Shown: in pieces, positions 41,251 to 49,654 of the stretch
How the letters are laid out: each line of letters opens with the position of its first letter
How positions within the stretch are numbered: the stretch's first letter is position 1
DNA from: Chitinophaga fulva
GTDB taxonomy: Bacteria; Bacteroidota; Bacteroidia; Chitinophagales; Chitinophagaceae
DNA length: 64,000 bases
Assembly: GCF_012927205.1 (NCBI RefSeq)
Contig: NZ_JABBGC010000003.1
Coordinates: 620,001-684,000 of the forward strand
Direction: 5' to 3'
Position numbers and translations under genes: made by a program
Notes under the pieces: generated by a model
Database searches by the model: none
The model's input: only the letters and a program-made list of their open reading frames with translations
What the model was told of the DNA's origin: nothing

Positions 41251-41424
41251 TCATGGTTTTTTCTTTGGTTCGGATTCCGGAGAATTTTCCTGCGGCTTTT
41301 CATCGGTGGTAGTGTCTTGTCCGGGCTGCTCTTCTGTAAAATCCGATTCTCCTTCCGCACCCAATAAATCGTCTTTGGAAAACGGGGGATCTGGTTGTCC
41401 GGTAACATCCTTTTCCTTGTCCAT
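41251..41424 (-). CDS. Small acidic disordered protein, 57 aa
   Basis: The minus strand encodes 57 residues rich in Glu, Asp, Pro, Gln and Thr: MDKEKDVTGQPDPPFSKDDL, then LGAEGESDFTEEQPGQDTTT, ending in a Lys tail. It has no Cys, no hydrophobic core and no signal peptide, so it is probably unstructured. It ends 22 bp from the convergent terminator. No family is recognised; similar small acidic proteins are often left unannotated in Bacteroidota. Confidence 0.55.
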   Translation of the reverse strand: MDKEKDVTGQPDPPFSKDDLLGAEGESDFTEEQPGQDTTTDEKPQENSPESEPKKKP

Positions 41425-41513
41425 AACAACATGCTTTTATGGGTTAAAGAATCCGTATTCACCCATAAAAATCCCAAATCTGTGCCAGCAGTAGCAGGCC
41501 GGGGCATTTCTTA

Positions 41514-41870
41514 TTATTTTATCTCCGGATAATCGATCCCTGCCTTTCGTATCAGTCCAAAGCCATACTGTATCAGCATCTCTATTACCGGCAGGGCCTC
41601 CTTTCCTTTTTCGGTTATCCGGTATTCCACCTTTGGCGGCGCCACCGGAAAAACAGTCCGCTCAATCATGCCCAGTGTCTCCAGTTCCCTCAACTGAGTG
41701 GTCAGCATCTTATGCGTGATATGTGGGATTTCATTCTTCAACTCCCCATAACGCAGCACTTTTTCCCGTAACCTCCACAGTATCGGTATCTTCCAGGTAC
41801 CACCGATATGATGAAGCGCAAATTCAACAGGATTATAAAAAACTTTGTTATCAACAATAAATTCGGGCAT
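41514..41870 (-). CDS. HxlR family transcriptional regulator
   Basis: A 118-residue winged-helix protein of the HxlR (MarR-like) group: VEFALHHIGGTWKIPILWRL, then LKNEIPHITHKMLTTQLREL and MIERTVFPVAPPKVEYRITE, which are the family's helix and wing motifs. These small dimers usually sense reactive species and control the divergent gene. Here that is an alpha/beta hydrolase 105 bp away. Confidence 0.92.
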   Translation of the reverse strand: MPEFIVDNKVFYNPVEFALHHIGGTWKIPILWRLREKVLRYGELKNEIPHITHKMLTTQLRELETLGMIERTVFPVAPPKVEYRITEKGKEALPVIEMLIQYGFGLIRKAGIDYPEIK

Positions 41871-41887
41871 GACAGGCTGTTTAAACA

Positions 41888-41915
41888 GCGATACTCACCT
41901 AAAAGTAAGTATCGC
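41888..41915. promoter_or_regulatory. Palindrome in the HxlR-hydrolase intergenic region
   Basis: Perfect 8-bp arms GCGATACT / AGTATCGC with a 12-nt spacer, next to two TAAAAGTA repeats. It is the likely HxlR operator controlling both genes. Confidence 0.55.
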
Positions 41916-41975
41916 ACTTAAAAGTATAACACCAATTATTACCAGCACCTGAGACACCTTTGCGTAAATTTTTTT

Positions 41976-42899
41976 ATGCAGACATACAACAGGCAGGTCA
42001 ATGCAAATGTACAGGCTTATCTGGAAAACGTACATACCCACCACCCTTCCGCACCCGCTACCATGGAGGCGTTCCGGAAAGGGTTATTGGATGTGATGCC
42101 GGGATGGAGCGGAGAAAAAACAGCACTCCCGCTGGTAGTACAACGACTGGTCAACCCGAATTTGAGCGTCACTGTTTACAGCCCGCAGCCCGGCATACAA
42201 CCAGCACTGCTCTATTTCCACGGCGGCGGATGGGTACGTGGCAGCGTAGCCACGCACGACTGGTTGTGTCGTAATCTGGCCGCGCAATCCGGCGTGGCCA
42301 TCGTTTCGGTGGAGTATCGGCTATCACCGGAACATGTATTCCCCGCGGCCGTGGATGATGGTTTCGATGCGTTATTATGGCTGAGGGACAATGCCGTTTC
42401 GCTGGATATCGACGTGCAACGTATAGCCATTGGCGGTGACAGCTCCGGTGGCAATATTTCCATCGCCACCCTCCTGCGCGCCAGGGAGGCCGGCATTGCC
42501 CTCGCAGCGCAATTGCTTATTTACCCTCCCATAGAAGCCCGCTTTGATACCGCCTCCTACAATACTTATGCAGAAGGTTATCACCTCACCCACCAAACGA
42601 TGCAGCGATGCTGGCAGGCCTATACTGGCCAGGAAGAAAATGCCCGCCATCCACAGGCCGCCGTTATCCATAATGATTTCAGGGGATTACCACCGGCGCT
42701 GATCATTGCAGCGGAATGTGACCCACTGCGTGATGATGGCCGGCAGCTGGCAACCCGGTACCGGCAGGCGGGTGTTCCTGTTCAGTATTCTCTGTATCCC
42801 GGCACTATCCACGCTTTCTTCCTCATGCCGGCACTGTTGCCGGAAGCGCGGGAAGCACAACAGGAAGCTGCCCGCTTCTTGCGGGATACACTGCAATAA
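41976..42899 (+). CDS. Alpha/beta hydrolase (acetyl-hydrolase/HSL-like)
   Basis: A 307-residue esterase-type hydrolase of the hormone-sensitive-lipase group. The oxyanion-hole motif LLYFHGGGWVRGS is near residue 75, the nucleophile elbow AIGGDSSGGNISIA near residue 155, and the acid and base occur in AECDPLRDDGRQLA and LYPGTIHAFF. No signal peptide, so it is cytoplasmic. It is divergent from the HxlR regulator, which probably controls it. Substrate unknown. Confidence 0.9.
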   Translation: MQTYNRQVNANVQAYLENVHTHHPSAPATMEAFRKGLLDVMPGWSGEKTALPLVVQRLVNPNLSVTVYSPQPGIQPALLYFHGGGWVRGSVATHDWLCRNLAAQSGVAIVSVEYRLSPEHVFPAAVDDGFDALLWLRDNAVSLDIDVQRIAIGGDSSGGNISIATLLRAREAGIALAAQLLIYPPIEARFDTASYNTYAEGYHLTHQTMQRCWQAYTGQEENARHPQAAVIHNDFRGLPPALIIAAECDPLRDDGRQLATRYRQAGVPVQYSLYPGTIHAFFLMPALLPEAREAQQEAARFLRDTLQ

Positions 42900-42907
42900 A
42901 CCTCTGT

Positions 42908-42933
42908 GGCGGAACAGGCAGTTCCGCCGCTTT
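42908..42933. terminator. Terminator between hydrolase and GNAT genes
   Basis: Stem GGCGGAAC / GTTCCGCC with a 5-nt loop, then a T-run, 10 nt after the hydrolase stop; convergent genes flank it. Confidence 0.8.
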
Positions 42934-43440
42934 TTATTCCGGACGACGTAACACGAAATAAGCTGCTTCCTTTTGGTCACGCACAATATTATGCGGCGCC
43001 CTGCTGAAGCCGGCTTTCTCCAATACCTTCTGTGAACCGATATTATCCAGATGCGTAAGCGCCACCACATCTCTGACGGAGGTGTGCGTAAAACAATATT
43101 CCACCAACGCCTTGCTCACCGCGGTGGCAATCCCTTTGCCCCAATAGGCCTTCGCCAGCGTATAACCGATTTCCAGCTGACCGGACACTTCTACAAAAGG
43201 CCGCGCCAGACAGGTACCGATAAGTTCGTTGGTCACGGCGTCCCAAATACCCCAGCGGCTGAACAATCCTTTGCTGTAATCCTCCAGCGCTATGGCGAAT
43301 AATTGTTTGTAACGCTCCGGTGTAACGGGAGGCAGGTACTGTGTCACTTCCGGGTCCTCAAACAGGGTAAGGAACAGGTCCAGTTCCTCCGGCAAAAATT
43401 CACGGACGAGAATAGTGTCGTTCTTGTATATTGTATGCAT
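42934..43440 (-). CDS. GNAT family N-acetyltransferase (RimJ/RimL-like)
   Basis: A 168-residue acetyltransferase from the ATG at 43440 (MHTIYKNDTILVREFLPEEL); in-frame ATGs further upstream would add up to 11 residues. It has the order of the RimJ-type GNAT: LFEDPEVTQYLPP, GQLEIGYTLAKAYWGKGIAT (acetyl-CoA motif A) and ALTHLDNIGSQKVLEKAGFS (motif B). Such proteins modify N-terminal amino groups of proteins or small molecules. Substrate unknown. Confidence 0.85.
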   Translation of the reverse strand: MHTIYKNDTILVREFLPEELDLFLTLFEDPEVTQYLPPVTPERYKQLFAIALEDYSKGLFSRWGIWDAVTNELIGTCLARPFVEVSGQLEIGYTLAKAYWGKGIATAVSKALVEYCFTHTSVRDVVALTHLDNIGSQKVLEKAGFSRAPHNIVRDQKEAAYFVLRRPE

Positions 43441-43735
43441 GGTCATCCATGTTATTGTTGGCAATAGTAACAATTGTTGCTTTTGGTGGTTTGCGGAAAA
43501 TTCGTATATTCATCTAAGTAATGACGCAGTCAAATAACCATTAGATTAATACAGCCCTTACAGAACCAACCAATTACTACTAAAGGTACGCCATACTTTA
43601 TTACCACCTTCCATGTATCAATAGCTATCAGGTCAGCATATCTGTACCGTAAGTCATCCTGATAAACCCGCTGTATGTAGCCAGTGCGGGAAACCGTGTC
43701 TATTCTTTATTTGTTCAACCTATAAAAAAACCAAC

Positions 43736-45223
43736 ATGAAATCGCGATTAAGTTTCATCCTTGCCCTGAGCATCAGTATTGCAGGATGTACCAAAAAAGC
43801 ACAGGAACTTCCTGCCGACCAACCCATTGACAATGCGCAACAGGCCATTGGCCTGAAAGGCCAGAACCACCTGCTGCCCGGTGTGGACCAGTACCGGCTG
43901 CTCGTAAAGTTCAAGGCCGCCGCTATTGAGGACGTAGAAAAAAACCAACCCGTATTTGCAGCGCGACAGGCGCCGGCAGCCGCTGCAACATGGGGCCGCA
44001 CCTCCGGCGACGTACAGTCGTATACGTATGAACAGGCCATCCCGCTCAGCCCCGAAGAGAAAACCGCACTGAAGCAGGGACGGCAGGCTGCACCGGCGCC
44101 CGGCCAGTTCAACCGCTACGCCTTCAGAGGACTGCTGTATGTAAAAGAAGCCCCTGGCCTGTCTCCCGCAGCAGTGCTGAAACTGGCCAATGCTTTTGAA
44201 CAACTGGACATCGTAGAGTATGCGGCCATTGAGCCGGTAAACACGCCGCCGCCGCCCACACCGGATTTCACCAGTCAGCAGTACTACAAAAACGATGTTG
44301 ATGCCAGTAACCCCTCCATACGCGGCATCAACGCCAACTATGCCTGGTCCATCGGCGTTACCGGCTCCGGTATCCGGATTGCTGACATCGAATGGGGTTA
44401 CAACAAAAACCATGAAGACCTGACCGGAGGCCGCAATGTGGAAGTGCTGCCACCACCGGATGATCAGTTCAAAGACCATGGCACCGCAGTGACCAGCATA
44501 CTGGTAGCGAAAAATAACGGCTTTGGCGTCACTGGTTTGGTGTATGGCGCAGATAGCCTCTATGTCATCTCAGAACGGGTAGCCGGAAGACCCGCCGGTA
44601 TCGCTGCTGGCCTGCAACGCTTACGCCGTGGTGACGTGTTCCTCTATGAAATGCAAACCGGTGGCCAGGGTGGACAATATGTCCCTGCTGACTACAATCA
44701 GGCCGTATGGGACATTACCAAAACCGCCACTGACTCAGGGATCGTCATCGTAGCAGCGGCCGGCAACGGCAACCAGGACCTCGATGGCGCGTTTTACGCC
44801 GGTTACCGCGCCCGGGGCGACAATGGCGCTATCATCGTAGGCGCCGGTACCAAATCTGCGCAGAACAAAGCCAGTTTCTCTACCTATGGCAGCTCCGTAC
44901 ACATACAGGGCTGGGGCGACTGGTCAGTGACCAGCGCAGGATATGGCACGCTGTATAACGGCGGCCCCAATGCTACCTATTCCAACAACTTCTCCGGTAC
45001 CTCCTCCGCCACACCGATCGCTGCATCAGCAGTGATTGCCGTACAATCGTGGTACAAAGCCCGTACCGGCACCGTACTATCGCCGCGGGCTATACGGAAT
45101 TTGCTGATCAATACCGGTACACCGCAAGGTACCGGTGGGCATATCGGACCATTGCCGAACATTAAATCAGCGATTGAGTCGCTGCTGGCAACAGGCCTGT
45201 CTGCCACCGCCAAACGTTACTGA
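43736..45223 (+). CDS. S8 subtilisin-like serine protease, lipoprotein
   Basis: A 495-residue protein with a lipobox IAGC (Cys18 after MKSRLSFILALSISIAG), so probably tethered to a membrane. Residues 40-165 are a propeptide-like region. The catalytic triad is visible: Asp217 in IADIEWGYN, His248 in FKDHGTAVTSI, and Ser423 in FSGTSSATPIAAS; the oxyanion Asn is in VAAAGNGNQDLDG. It ends with a helical tail. There is no neighbour of linked function. It is separated from a convergent GNAT by a terminator. Confidence 0.92.
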   Translation: MKSRLSFILALSISIAGCTKKAQELPADQPIDNAQQAIGLKGQNHLLPGVDQYRLLVKFKAAAIEDVEKNQPVFAARQAPAAAATWGRTSGDVQSYTYEQAIPLSPEEKTALKQGRQAAPAPGQFNRYAFRGLLYVKEAPGLSPAAVLKLANAFEQLDIVEYAAIEPVNTPPPPTPDFTSQQYYKNDVDASNPSIRGINANYAWSIGVTGSGIRIADIEWGYNKNHEDLTGGRNVEVLPPPDDQFKDHGTAVTSILVAKNNGFGVTGLVYGADSLYVISERVAGRPAGIAAGLQRLRRGDVFLYEMQTGGQGGQYVPADYNQAVWDITKTATDSGIVIVAAAGNGNQDLDGAFYAGYRARGDNGAIIVGAGTKSAQNKASFSTYGSSVHIQGWGDWSVTSAGYGTLYNGGPNATYSNNFSGTSSATPIAASAVIAVQSWYKARTGTVLSPRAIRNLLINTGTPQGTGGHIGPLPNIKSAIESLLATGLSATAKRY

Positions 45224-45238
45224 TATCGTCCATAAAAT

Positions 45239-45268
45239 CAACAACCCGCTGCAAGCAGCGGGTTGTTG
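45239..45268. terminator. Bidirectional terminator
   Basis: Perfect 14-bp stem CAACAACCCGCTGC / GCAGCGGGTTGTTG with an AA loop between the S8 protease and GNAT genes. Confidence 0.85.
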
Positions 45269-45293
45269 GTCACTATAAAATCCATCTACATAT

Positions 45294-45809
45294 TTATTCC
45301 GTTACATAAAACGATGCATGGTACTGCACCGTGCCCGTTGGCACCATTCCTTCAAAAGCCAATACCTGGAAGTATTCCGCGGGAGCTTCCGGATACAGCA
45401 GCCTGGCATCGGTTTTAAAACCAAACCTGCCGTAATAGGCCGGATCACCTAATACCACACAGCCTTTTGCAGGAGACTGTCCTAATGCAGTAAGTGCCGC
45501 CTTGATCAGTGCAGAGCCAATACCAGCCCCCTGTTTTTCAGGGAGGACAGATACCGGTCCCAATCCGAACCACCCCTTGTCCCCCGAAGAAATTTCCACC
45601 GGAGAAATAGCCACATGACCTATCAATGCCCCGTTTTCTTCCACCACCAGTGATACGGTTAATTGCCCGCTGGCCCGCAGTGCACGGATGATAAATTGTT
45701 CGGTACCGCTGGCATGGGCCGCAGAGAGGAACGCTGCTTTGGTAACAGCATCAATTTGTAGGATATCGGATATTGTTTCTTTTCTGATGATATAATTGTT
45801 TGTATTCAT
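45294..45809 (-). CDS. GNAT family N-acetyltransferase
   Basis: A 171-residue protein from the ATG at 45809 (MNTNNYIIRKETISDILQID); the in-frame extension to 45899 does not resemble the family. It matches the YhbS-like GNATs: VVEENGALIGHVAISPVEIS, FGLGPVSVLPEKQGAGIGSA (acetyl-CoA loop) and GCVVLGDPAYYGRFGFKTDA. Substrate unknown, single gene. Confidence 0.88.
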   Translation of the reverse strand: MNTNNYIIRKETISDILQIDAVTKAAFLSAAHASGTEQFIIRALRASGQLTVSLVVEENGALIGHVAISPVEISSGDKGWFGLGPVSVLPEKQGAGIGSALIKAALTALGQSPAKGCVVLGDPAYYGRFGFKTDARLLYPEAPAEYFQVLAFEGMVPTGTVQYHASFYVTE

Positions 45810-45993
45810 TGCCGGATAATAGTTGTCCCGATGCGCAGTTAGATCAACCACGCATAACAGGTGTGTATAAATGTTTTTCCTTAAAAAGTTTGTATGCAAT
45901 TACCGGCGGAGAGCCGGTAACTACGCTATTACAATATCCAGCATTCGACAAAGGTAAGAAAAAATTACGCCCCGTATTTTGCGCCCTGTTCGG

Positions 45994-46001
45994 TATATTT
46001 G
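45994..46001 (+). promoter_or_regulatory. -7 promoter box of the exported 181-aa protein gene
   Basis: TATATTTG, perfect consensus, ends only 4 nt before the ATG at 46006; suggests a leaderless transcript. Confidence 0.55.
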
Positions 46002-46005
46002 AAAT

Positions 46006-46551
46006 ATGATGTTCCGCCTCCTGTTTATCCTCCTGTTCCTGCCAACACCACCCGGCAAAAAAGTGATTTCCGGCCACCTCGTGGCTGATAAGCCCTGGGA
46101 CTACGAGAACACTTTTTCCCAGATCATTCTGAAAAGTAAAGGGAAAATTATCGGTAGGAGCAACATTAGCGGTCAAGGCGGGTTCATCTATACTTTCCCG
46201 GACCGCGTTCCTAAACAAGTGGATATTATCTATACCGAACTCGGCATGGGCGCCGACATGTACCTTCAGCATATTGACCTGACTGACACCACAGACACCA
46301 TACGGCTGACGATTCCCATTCCCGCACACGTCGGGATAGACACTGCCGGCAAAGCCATTTGCCCTAAATGTAACAGAACAGATGAGACCAGGGAGTTGGT
46401 TTATGGCATCGCACAGGTAGTCACCAAGACCAGAAAATCGGGGAAAGTCATCTATAGCCCCGCGGTGGGGAACAAATATTACATGGGGTCTTGTATGCAG
46501 CCCGCCCAGGGGCCGAAATGGCACTGCAACAGAGATAATATCTTCTTCTAA
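46006..46551 (+). CDS. Hypothetical exported protein, 181 aa
   Basis: Not recognised. A short hydrophobic N-terminus (MMFRLLFILLFLPTPPG) suggests export. The mature part looks like a small beta-sandwich (VISGHLVADKPWDYENTFSQ, KIIGRSNISGQGGFIYTFPD) followed by a Cys-containing tail with ICPKCNRTDETRELVYGIAQ, in which Cys-x-x-Cys may bind a metal, and two more Cys near the end. It overlaps the convergent methyltransferase gene by 4 bp. Confidence 0.55.
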   Translation: MMFRLLFILLFLPTPPGKKVISGHLVADKPWDYENTFSQIILKSKGKIIGRSNISGQGGFIYTFPDRVPKQVDIIYTELGMGADMYLQHIDLTDTTDTIRLTIPIPAHVGIDTAGKAICPKCNRTDETRELVYGIAQVVTKTRKSGKVIYSPAVGNKYYMGSCMQPAQGPKWHCNRDNIFF

Positions 46552-47225
46552 GCCGATACCTGCAATACAAATATCAACGATACGGGCGCCTGTGTTTCCG
46601 GGTGCACCGGTTCCCCCAATTGTTTCACCGCCAGGCCTGCGTCTGCAAACAACCGCGTCCAGTCTTCCAGCGTTCTGAAATACCACGGGTAGGGCTGTAC
46701 GAATGCACGTTTCATCCCGTTCCAGCTTCCCTCCTTCCATCCTGAGATGTAAGGCTCCTGCCCGGCAATTACCAGCGGATGCAGGGTTTGAATAAACACC
46801 AGTCCGTTGTCCGCCACCACCCGGCGAATGTTTTTTAGCAAGGCTTCTGTATCAGCCTGGTCCAGCAACGCGAAATTGATAACCGCCGCATCGAATTTTT
46901 TATCTACCGTATAGGTCCCGGTAGCGATGTCCTGAAAGCTGGCCACCGCGTAGCTGCCGCCGCCTTTTTCACGCGCATTGTCTATCAGTGCCGCCACCGT
47001 GTCCACACCAGCGGCTTTCAGGCCTTTGTTATGCAATGCGCGCGTCAGCCACCCTTCTCCACAACCGATGTCCAGTACCGATACCAGCGGGTAGCTGGTC
47101 ACCGTACGGACTATCGCCTCGTTGGTAACGAGCATCCGCGATTCAATTTCACCATGATCGATGGTAGCTATCCACTGGTCTGCATTGGCATGCCAGGAGG
47201 CAATGATACGGTTGGCCTGACTCAT
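46548..47225 (-). CDS. Class I SAM-dependent methyltransferase
   Basis: A 225-residue Rossmann methyltransferase. SAM-binding motif I is VSVLDIGCGEGWLTRALHNK, motif II is AAGVDTVAALIDNAREKG, and motif IV is KKFDAAVINFALLDQADTEA. The C-terminal half is a substrate-binding part of the Methyltransf_11/25 kind (FIQTLHPLVIAGQEPYISGW). No clue to the substrate. It ends 4 bp inside a convergent gene. Confidence 0.88.
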   Translation of the reverse strand: MSQANRIIASWHANADQWIATIDHGEIESRMLVTNEAIVRTVTSYPLVSVLDIGCGEGWLTRALHNKGLKAAGVDTVAALIDNAREKGGGSYAVASFQDIATGTYTVDKKFDAAVINFALLDQADTEALLKNIRRVVADNGLVFIQTLHPLVIAGQEPYISGWKEGSWNGMKRAFVQPYPWYFRTLEDWTRLFADAGLAVKQLGEPVHPETQAPVSLIFVLQVSA

Positions 47226-47322
47226 AACGGGTAAATTTTAGCATCCCTAAGTTAGTCTTTTTTCAAAACTGGACCACCTGCATTTATAGAATCTGGACCA
47301 GATACATCCCCCAGCAGGCCAG

Positions 47323-47330
47323 TACCTTTG
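47323..47330 (+). promoter_or_regulatory. -7 promoter box of small thioredoxin-like gene
   Basis: TACCTTTG, perfect consensus, 35 nt before the ATG at 47366. Confidence 0.6.
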
Positions 47331-47365
47331 GGTCGCAATTATGCAATTAACACAATCCGTAAATC

Positions 47366-47596
47366 ATGGCAAAAGCAGTTTTTTATCATGCAGGTTGTCC
47401 TGTATGCGTTAGCGCAGAACAAGATATTTTAAACCTGATCCCGAAGGATACCGTAGAAGTGATTCATTTAGGCACGGACAAAGCAAAAGTTGGGCAGGCA
47501 GCAGAAGCAGGTGTAAAATCCGTTCCGGCACTGGTTTTAGCCAACGGAAACGTGCTACACATTAACTTTGGGGCGTCTATTGACGACCTGAAGTAA
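47366..47596 (+). CDS. Glutaredoxin/thioredoxin-like small protein
   Basis: A 76-residue thioredoxin-fold protein: strand KAVFYHAGCPVCVSAEQDIL with a Cys-Pro-Val-Cys redox site, a middle strand VEVIHLGTDKAKV, and the cis-Pro loop GVKSVPALVLANGNVLHINF. Size fits glutaredoxin-like or NrdH-like proteins. It is a single gene followed by a terminator. Confidence 0.85.
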   Translation: MAKAVFYHAGCPVCVSAEQDILNLIPKDTVEVIHLGTDKAKVGQAAEAGVKSVPALVLANGNVLHINFGASIDDLK

Positions 47597-47601
47597 TAAA
47601 A

Positions 47602-47631
47602 ACTCCTGATGGTCCCGGCGCCATCAGGAGT
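47602..47631 (+). terminator. Terminator after thioredoxin-like gene
   Basis: Perfect 11-bp stem ACTCCTGATGG / CCATCAGGAGT with an 8-nt loop, 5 nt after the stop. Confidence 0.85.
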
Positions 47632-47663
47632 ATTTCCCAACATAAAAACTGCCTTTCGCCGCC

Positions 47664-48386
47664 ATGAATATTTACGATCTTATTATCACGGACAAAGAAA
47701 CAACCCGCCTGGATGATGTGTTCCTGCACGAAGAGAAACGGAAAGCCATCGAACAGCTGATCAAAGAACATTATTACGTGGAAGAACTTCAGCAGTTCGG
47801 TCTTCCGGTCAATAATAAAATACTGCTGCACGGCGCTTCCGGCTGCGGTAAAACCACCACCGCCAAAGCTATCGCCCATGCGCTGGGGAAACCGCTGTTC
47901 ATCCTCAATCTCAGCAATATCATCTGCGCCCGCATCGGTGAAACCTCTCAAAACATTAAAGCTGTTTTTGATAAGGCAGCACGCGAAAAAGCAGTGTTGT
48001 TTTTAGATGAGTTTGACCAGATCGGCAAAGCACGCGGCAACGACGACCGGGACGTAGGAGAAATGAGACGCCTTGTCAATACGCTCATTCAGCTGATTGA
48101 TTATTTCCCCGAAAAAGCCCTGCTGCTCTGTGCCACCAACCATGTGGATATTATTGACAAAGCGCTGATCAGAAGGTTCCAGCTCAACATCCCGTTTGAG
48201 ATGCCTTCCACCGCAGAGTTAAACACCTATTATGACACGCTGTTGACCCGCTTCCCGGAGCACATGCGGCATATACAACGGAAAACAGGCATCTCCTTCG
48301 CCGAAGCCAAAGACGATGTTTTCACACAGGTAAAAGCCGCACTGATTGCCCACCTGGAAACAACAGCCAAAAATGTGGACGTATGA
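47664..48386 (+). CDS. AAA+ family ATPase
   Basis: A 240-residue single AAA module. Walker A is LLHGASGCGKTTTAKAIAHA (around residues 53-63), Walker B is AVLFLDEFDQIGKARGNDDR, and the sensor region is LLLCATNHVDIIDKALIRRF. The N-terminus is short and helical. The stop overlaps the next ATG by 4 bp (ATGA), so it is translationally coupled to the YggS-like gene. Proteins of this kind act on other proteins; a partner is not evident. Confidence 0.85.
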   Translation: MNIYDLIITDKETTRLDDVFLHEEKRKAIEQLIKEHYYVEELQQFGLPVNNKILLHGASGCGKTTTAKAIAHALGKPLFILNLSNIICARIGETSQNIKAVFDKAAREKAVLFLDEFDQIGKARGNDDRDVGEMRRLVNTLIQLIDYFPEKALLLCATNHVDIIDKALIRRFQLNIPFEMPSTAELNTYYDTLLTRFPEHMRHIQRKTGISFAEAKDDVFTQVKAALIAHLETTAKNVDV

Positions 48387-49123
48387 GTGAGGAAGTATTA
48401 AACAATCTCCAAAAGATAAACAACAGGATACAACAAGCCTGTATCAACAGTCAACGGAGCGCCAACAGCGTTAAACTGCTGCTGGCCACCAAAACCGTAC
48501 CCGCCGAACGGATCAAAATCGCGCTGAACGCAGGCTATACGCTGATTGCAGAAAACAAGGTACAGGAACTGAAAGAAAAATACGACGCCTTAAAAGCTGT
48601 CCCGCATGAAAACCATTTCATCGGACATCTGCAAACCAACAAAATCAAAGATATCCTGAAATATGATGTTACCTGCATCCAGTCGATGGACCGCCTGGAG
48701 CTGGCTGAAAAACTGCACCAGCGGCTGCTTGCGGAAAACAAACAGCTGGACGTGCTGATACAGGTAAACACTTCCGGAGAAGAAAGCAAATTCGGTATCG
48801 CGCCCGAAGGCGCCATGCAGCTGGTGGAACAGGTATCGCGCCTGAGCACCCTGCATATAAAAGGATTGATGACCATCGGGCTGCTGAGCGCAGAAACAGC
48901 AAAAGTGCGCCAGTGTTTCCGCCTGCTGACATCACTACAGCAACAGATCATCGCCTCCGCTATCCCCCGCGTGGCCATGGGCGAGCTTTCTATGGGCATG
49001 AGCGGCGATCTGGAAACAGCTATTGAAGAAGGGGCTACCATTGTTCGTGTAGGCACGGCCGTATTCGGCCAGCGGCCTACCCCTGACGGTTACTACTGGA
49101 ACGAGTCAATGGAGGTAAGATGA
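48383..49123 (+). CDS. YggS family pyridoxal phosphate homeostasis protein
   Basis: A 246-residue alanine-racemase-fold PLP protein. It has SVKLLLATKTVPAERIKIAL with the PLP-binding Lys, NKVQELKEKYDAL, NHFIGHLQTNKIKDILKYDV, and GELSMGMSGDLETAIEEGAT near the C-terminus. YggS proteins are monomeric and act in vitamin B6 and amino acid balance. It overlaps the AAA ATPase gene by 4 bp, an unusual pairing. Confidence 0.92.
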   Translation: MSEEVLNNLQKINNRIQQACINSQRSANSVKLLLATKTVPAERIKIALNAGYTLIAENKVQELKEKYDALKAVPHENHFIGHLQTNKIKDILKYDVTCIQSMDRLELAEKLHQRLLAENKQLDVLIQVNTSGEESKFGIAPEGAMQLVEQVSRLSTLHIKGLMTIGLLSAETAKVRQCFRLLTSLQQQIIASAIPRVAMGELSMGMSGDLETAIEEGATIVRVGTAVFGQRPTPDGYYWNESMEVR

Positions 49124-49159
49124 TACATGACCGATAACTCAAACACTAAATCATAAGAA

Positions 49160-49606
49160 ATGGTACAAATTGTCAAAGCAGGGATGGAGCATCTCGATGA
49201 ATTCGCGGAGTTATTCAACAATTACCGCATCTTTTACCGCCAGCCATCAGACCTCGAAAAGGGGAAAAACTTCTTACGGGAAAGGATTACCAACGGGGAA
49301 TCAGATACCTTCCTGGCCCTCGTAGATGGTAAGGCCGTAGGGTTTGCCCAGCTCTACTCCCTCTTTCATTACAAAAAGCTCGAGCGCCAGTGGCTGTTGA
49401 GCGACCTGTTTGTTGACCCCAATTACAGAGGCCGCGGTCTTTCCGTGATGATCATTGACCGTTGCAAAGCCTACTGCGATGAAACCAACGCCTGTGGCCT
49501 GCTGCTGGAAACAGAAAAAACCAACGTTATCGGCAATCAGCTGTATCCCAGAACAGGATTTGAAGTGGACAATGAACACAATTATTACAACTGGTGGAAA
49601 GCATAG
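49160..49606 (+). CDS. GNAT family N-acetyltransferase
   Basis: A 148-residue acetyltransferase. It has FAELFNNYRIFYRQPSDLEK at the start, the acetyl-CoA loop LFVDPNYRGRGLSVMIIDRC, and motif B with LETEKTNVIGNQLYPRTGFE. It starts 36 bp after the YggS gene, so it may be the third gene of that operon. A terminator follows 11 nt after the stop. Confidence 0.88.
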   Translation: MVQIVKAGMEHLDEFAELFNNYRIFYRQPSDLEKGKNFLRERITNGESDTFLALVDGKAVGFAQLYSLFHYKKLERQWLLSDLFVDPNYRGRGLSVMIIDRCKAYCDETNACGLLLETEKTNVIGNQLYPRTGFEVDNEHNYYNWWKA

Positions 49607-49617
49607 TTTGATGAATA

Positions 49618-49650
49618 TTCCGGGGTAGTACATACCCCGGAATTTTACTT
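49618..49650. terminator. Terminator between GNAT and orphan precursor genes
   Basis: Stem TTCCGGGGTA / TACCCCGGAA with a 5-nt loop, then a T-rich tail; serves the plus-strand operon and the convergent precursor-like gene. Confidence 0.85.
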
Positions 49651-49654
49651 TTCC

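Noticed and set aside
43736..48386. S8 protease and AAA ATPase as a two-gene defence system
   Set aside because: The known type is adjacent; here the genes are 2.4 kb apart with three unrelated genes and two terminators between them, and the protease is a lipoprotein.
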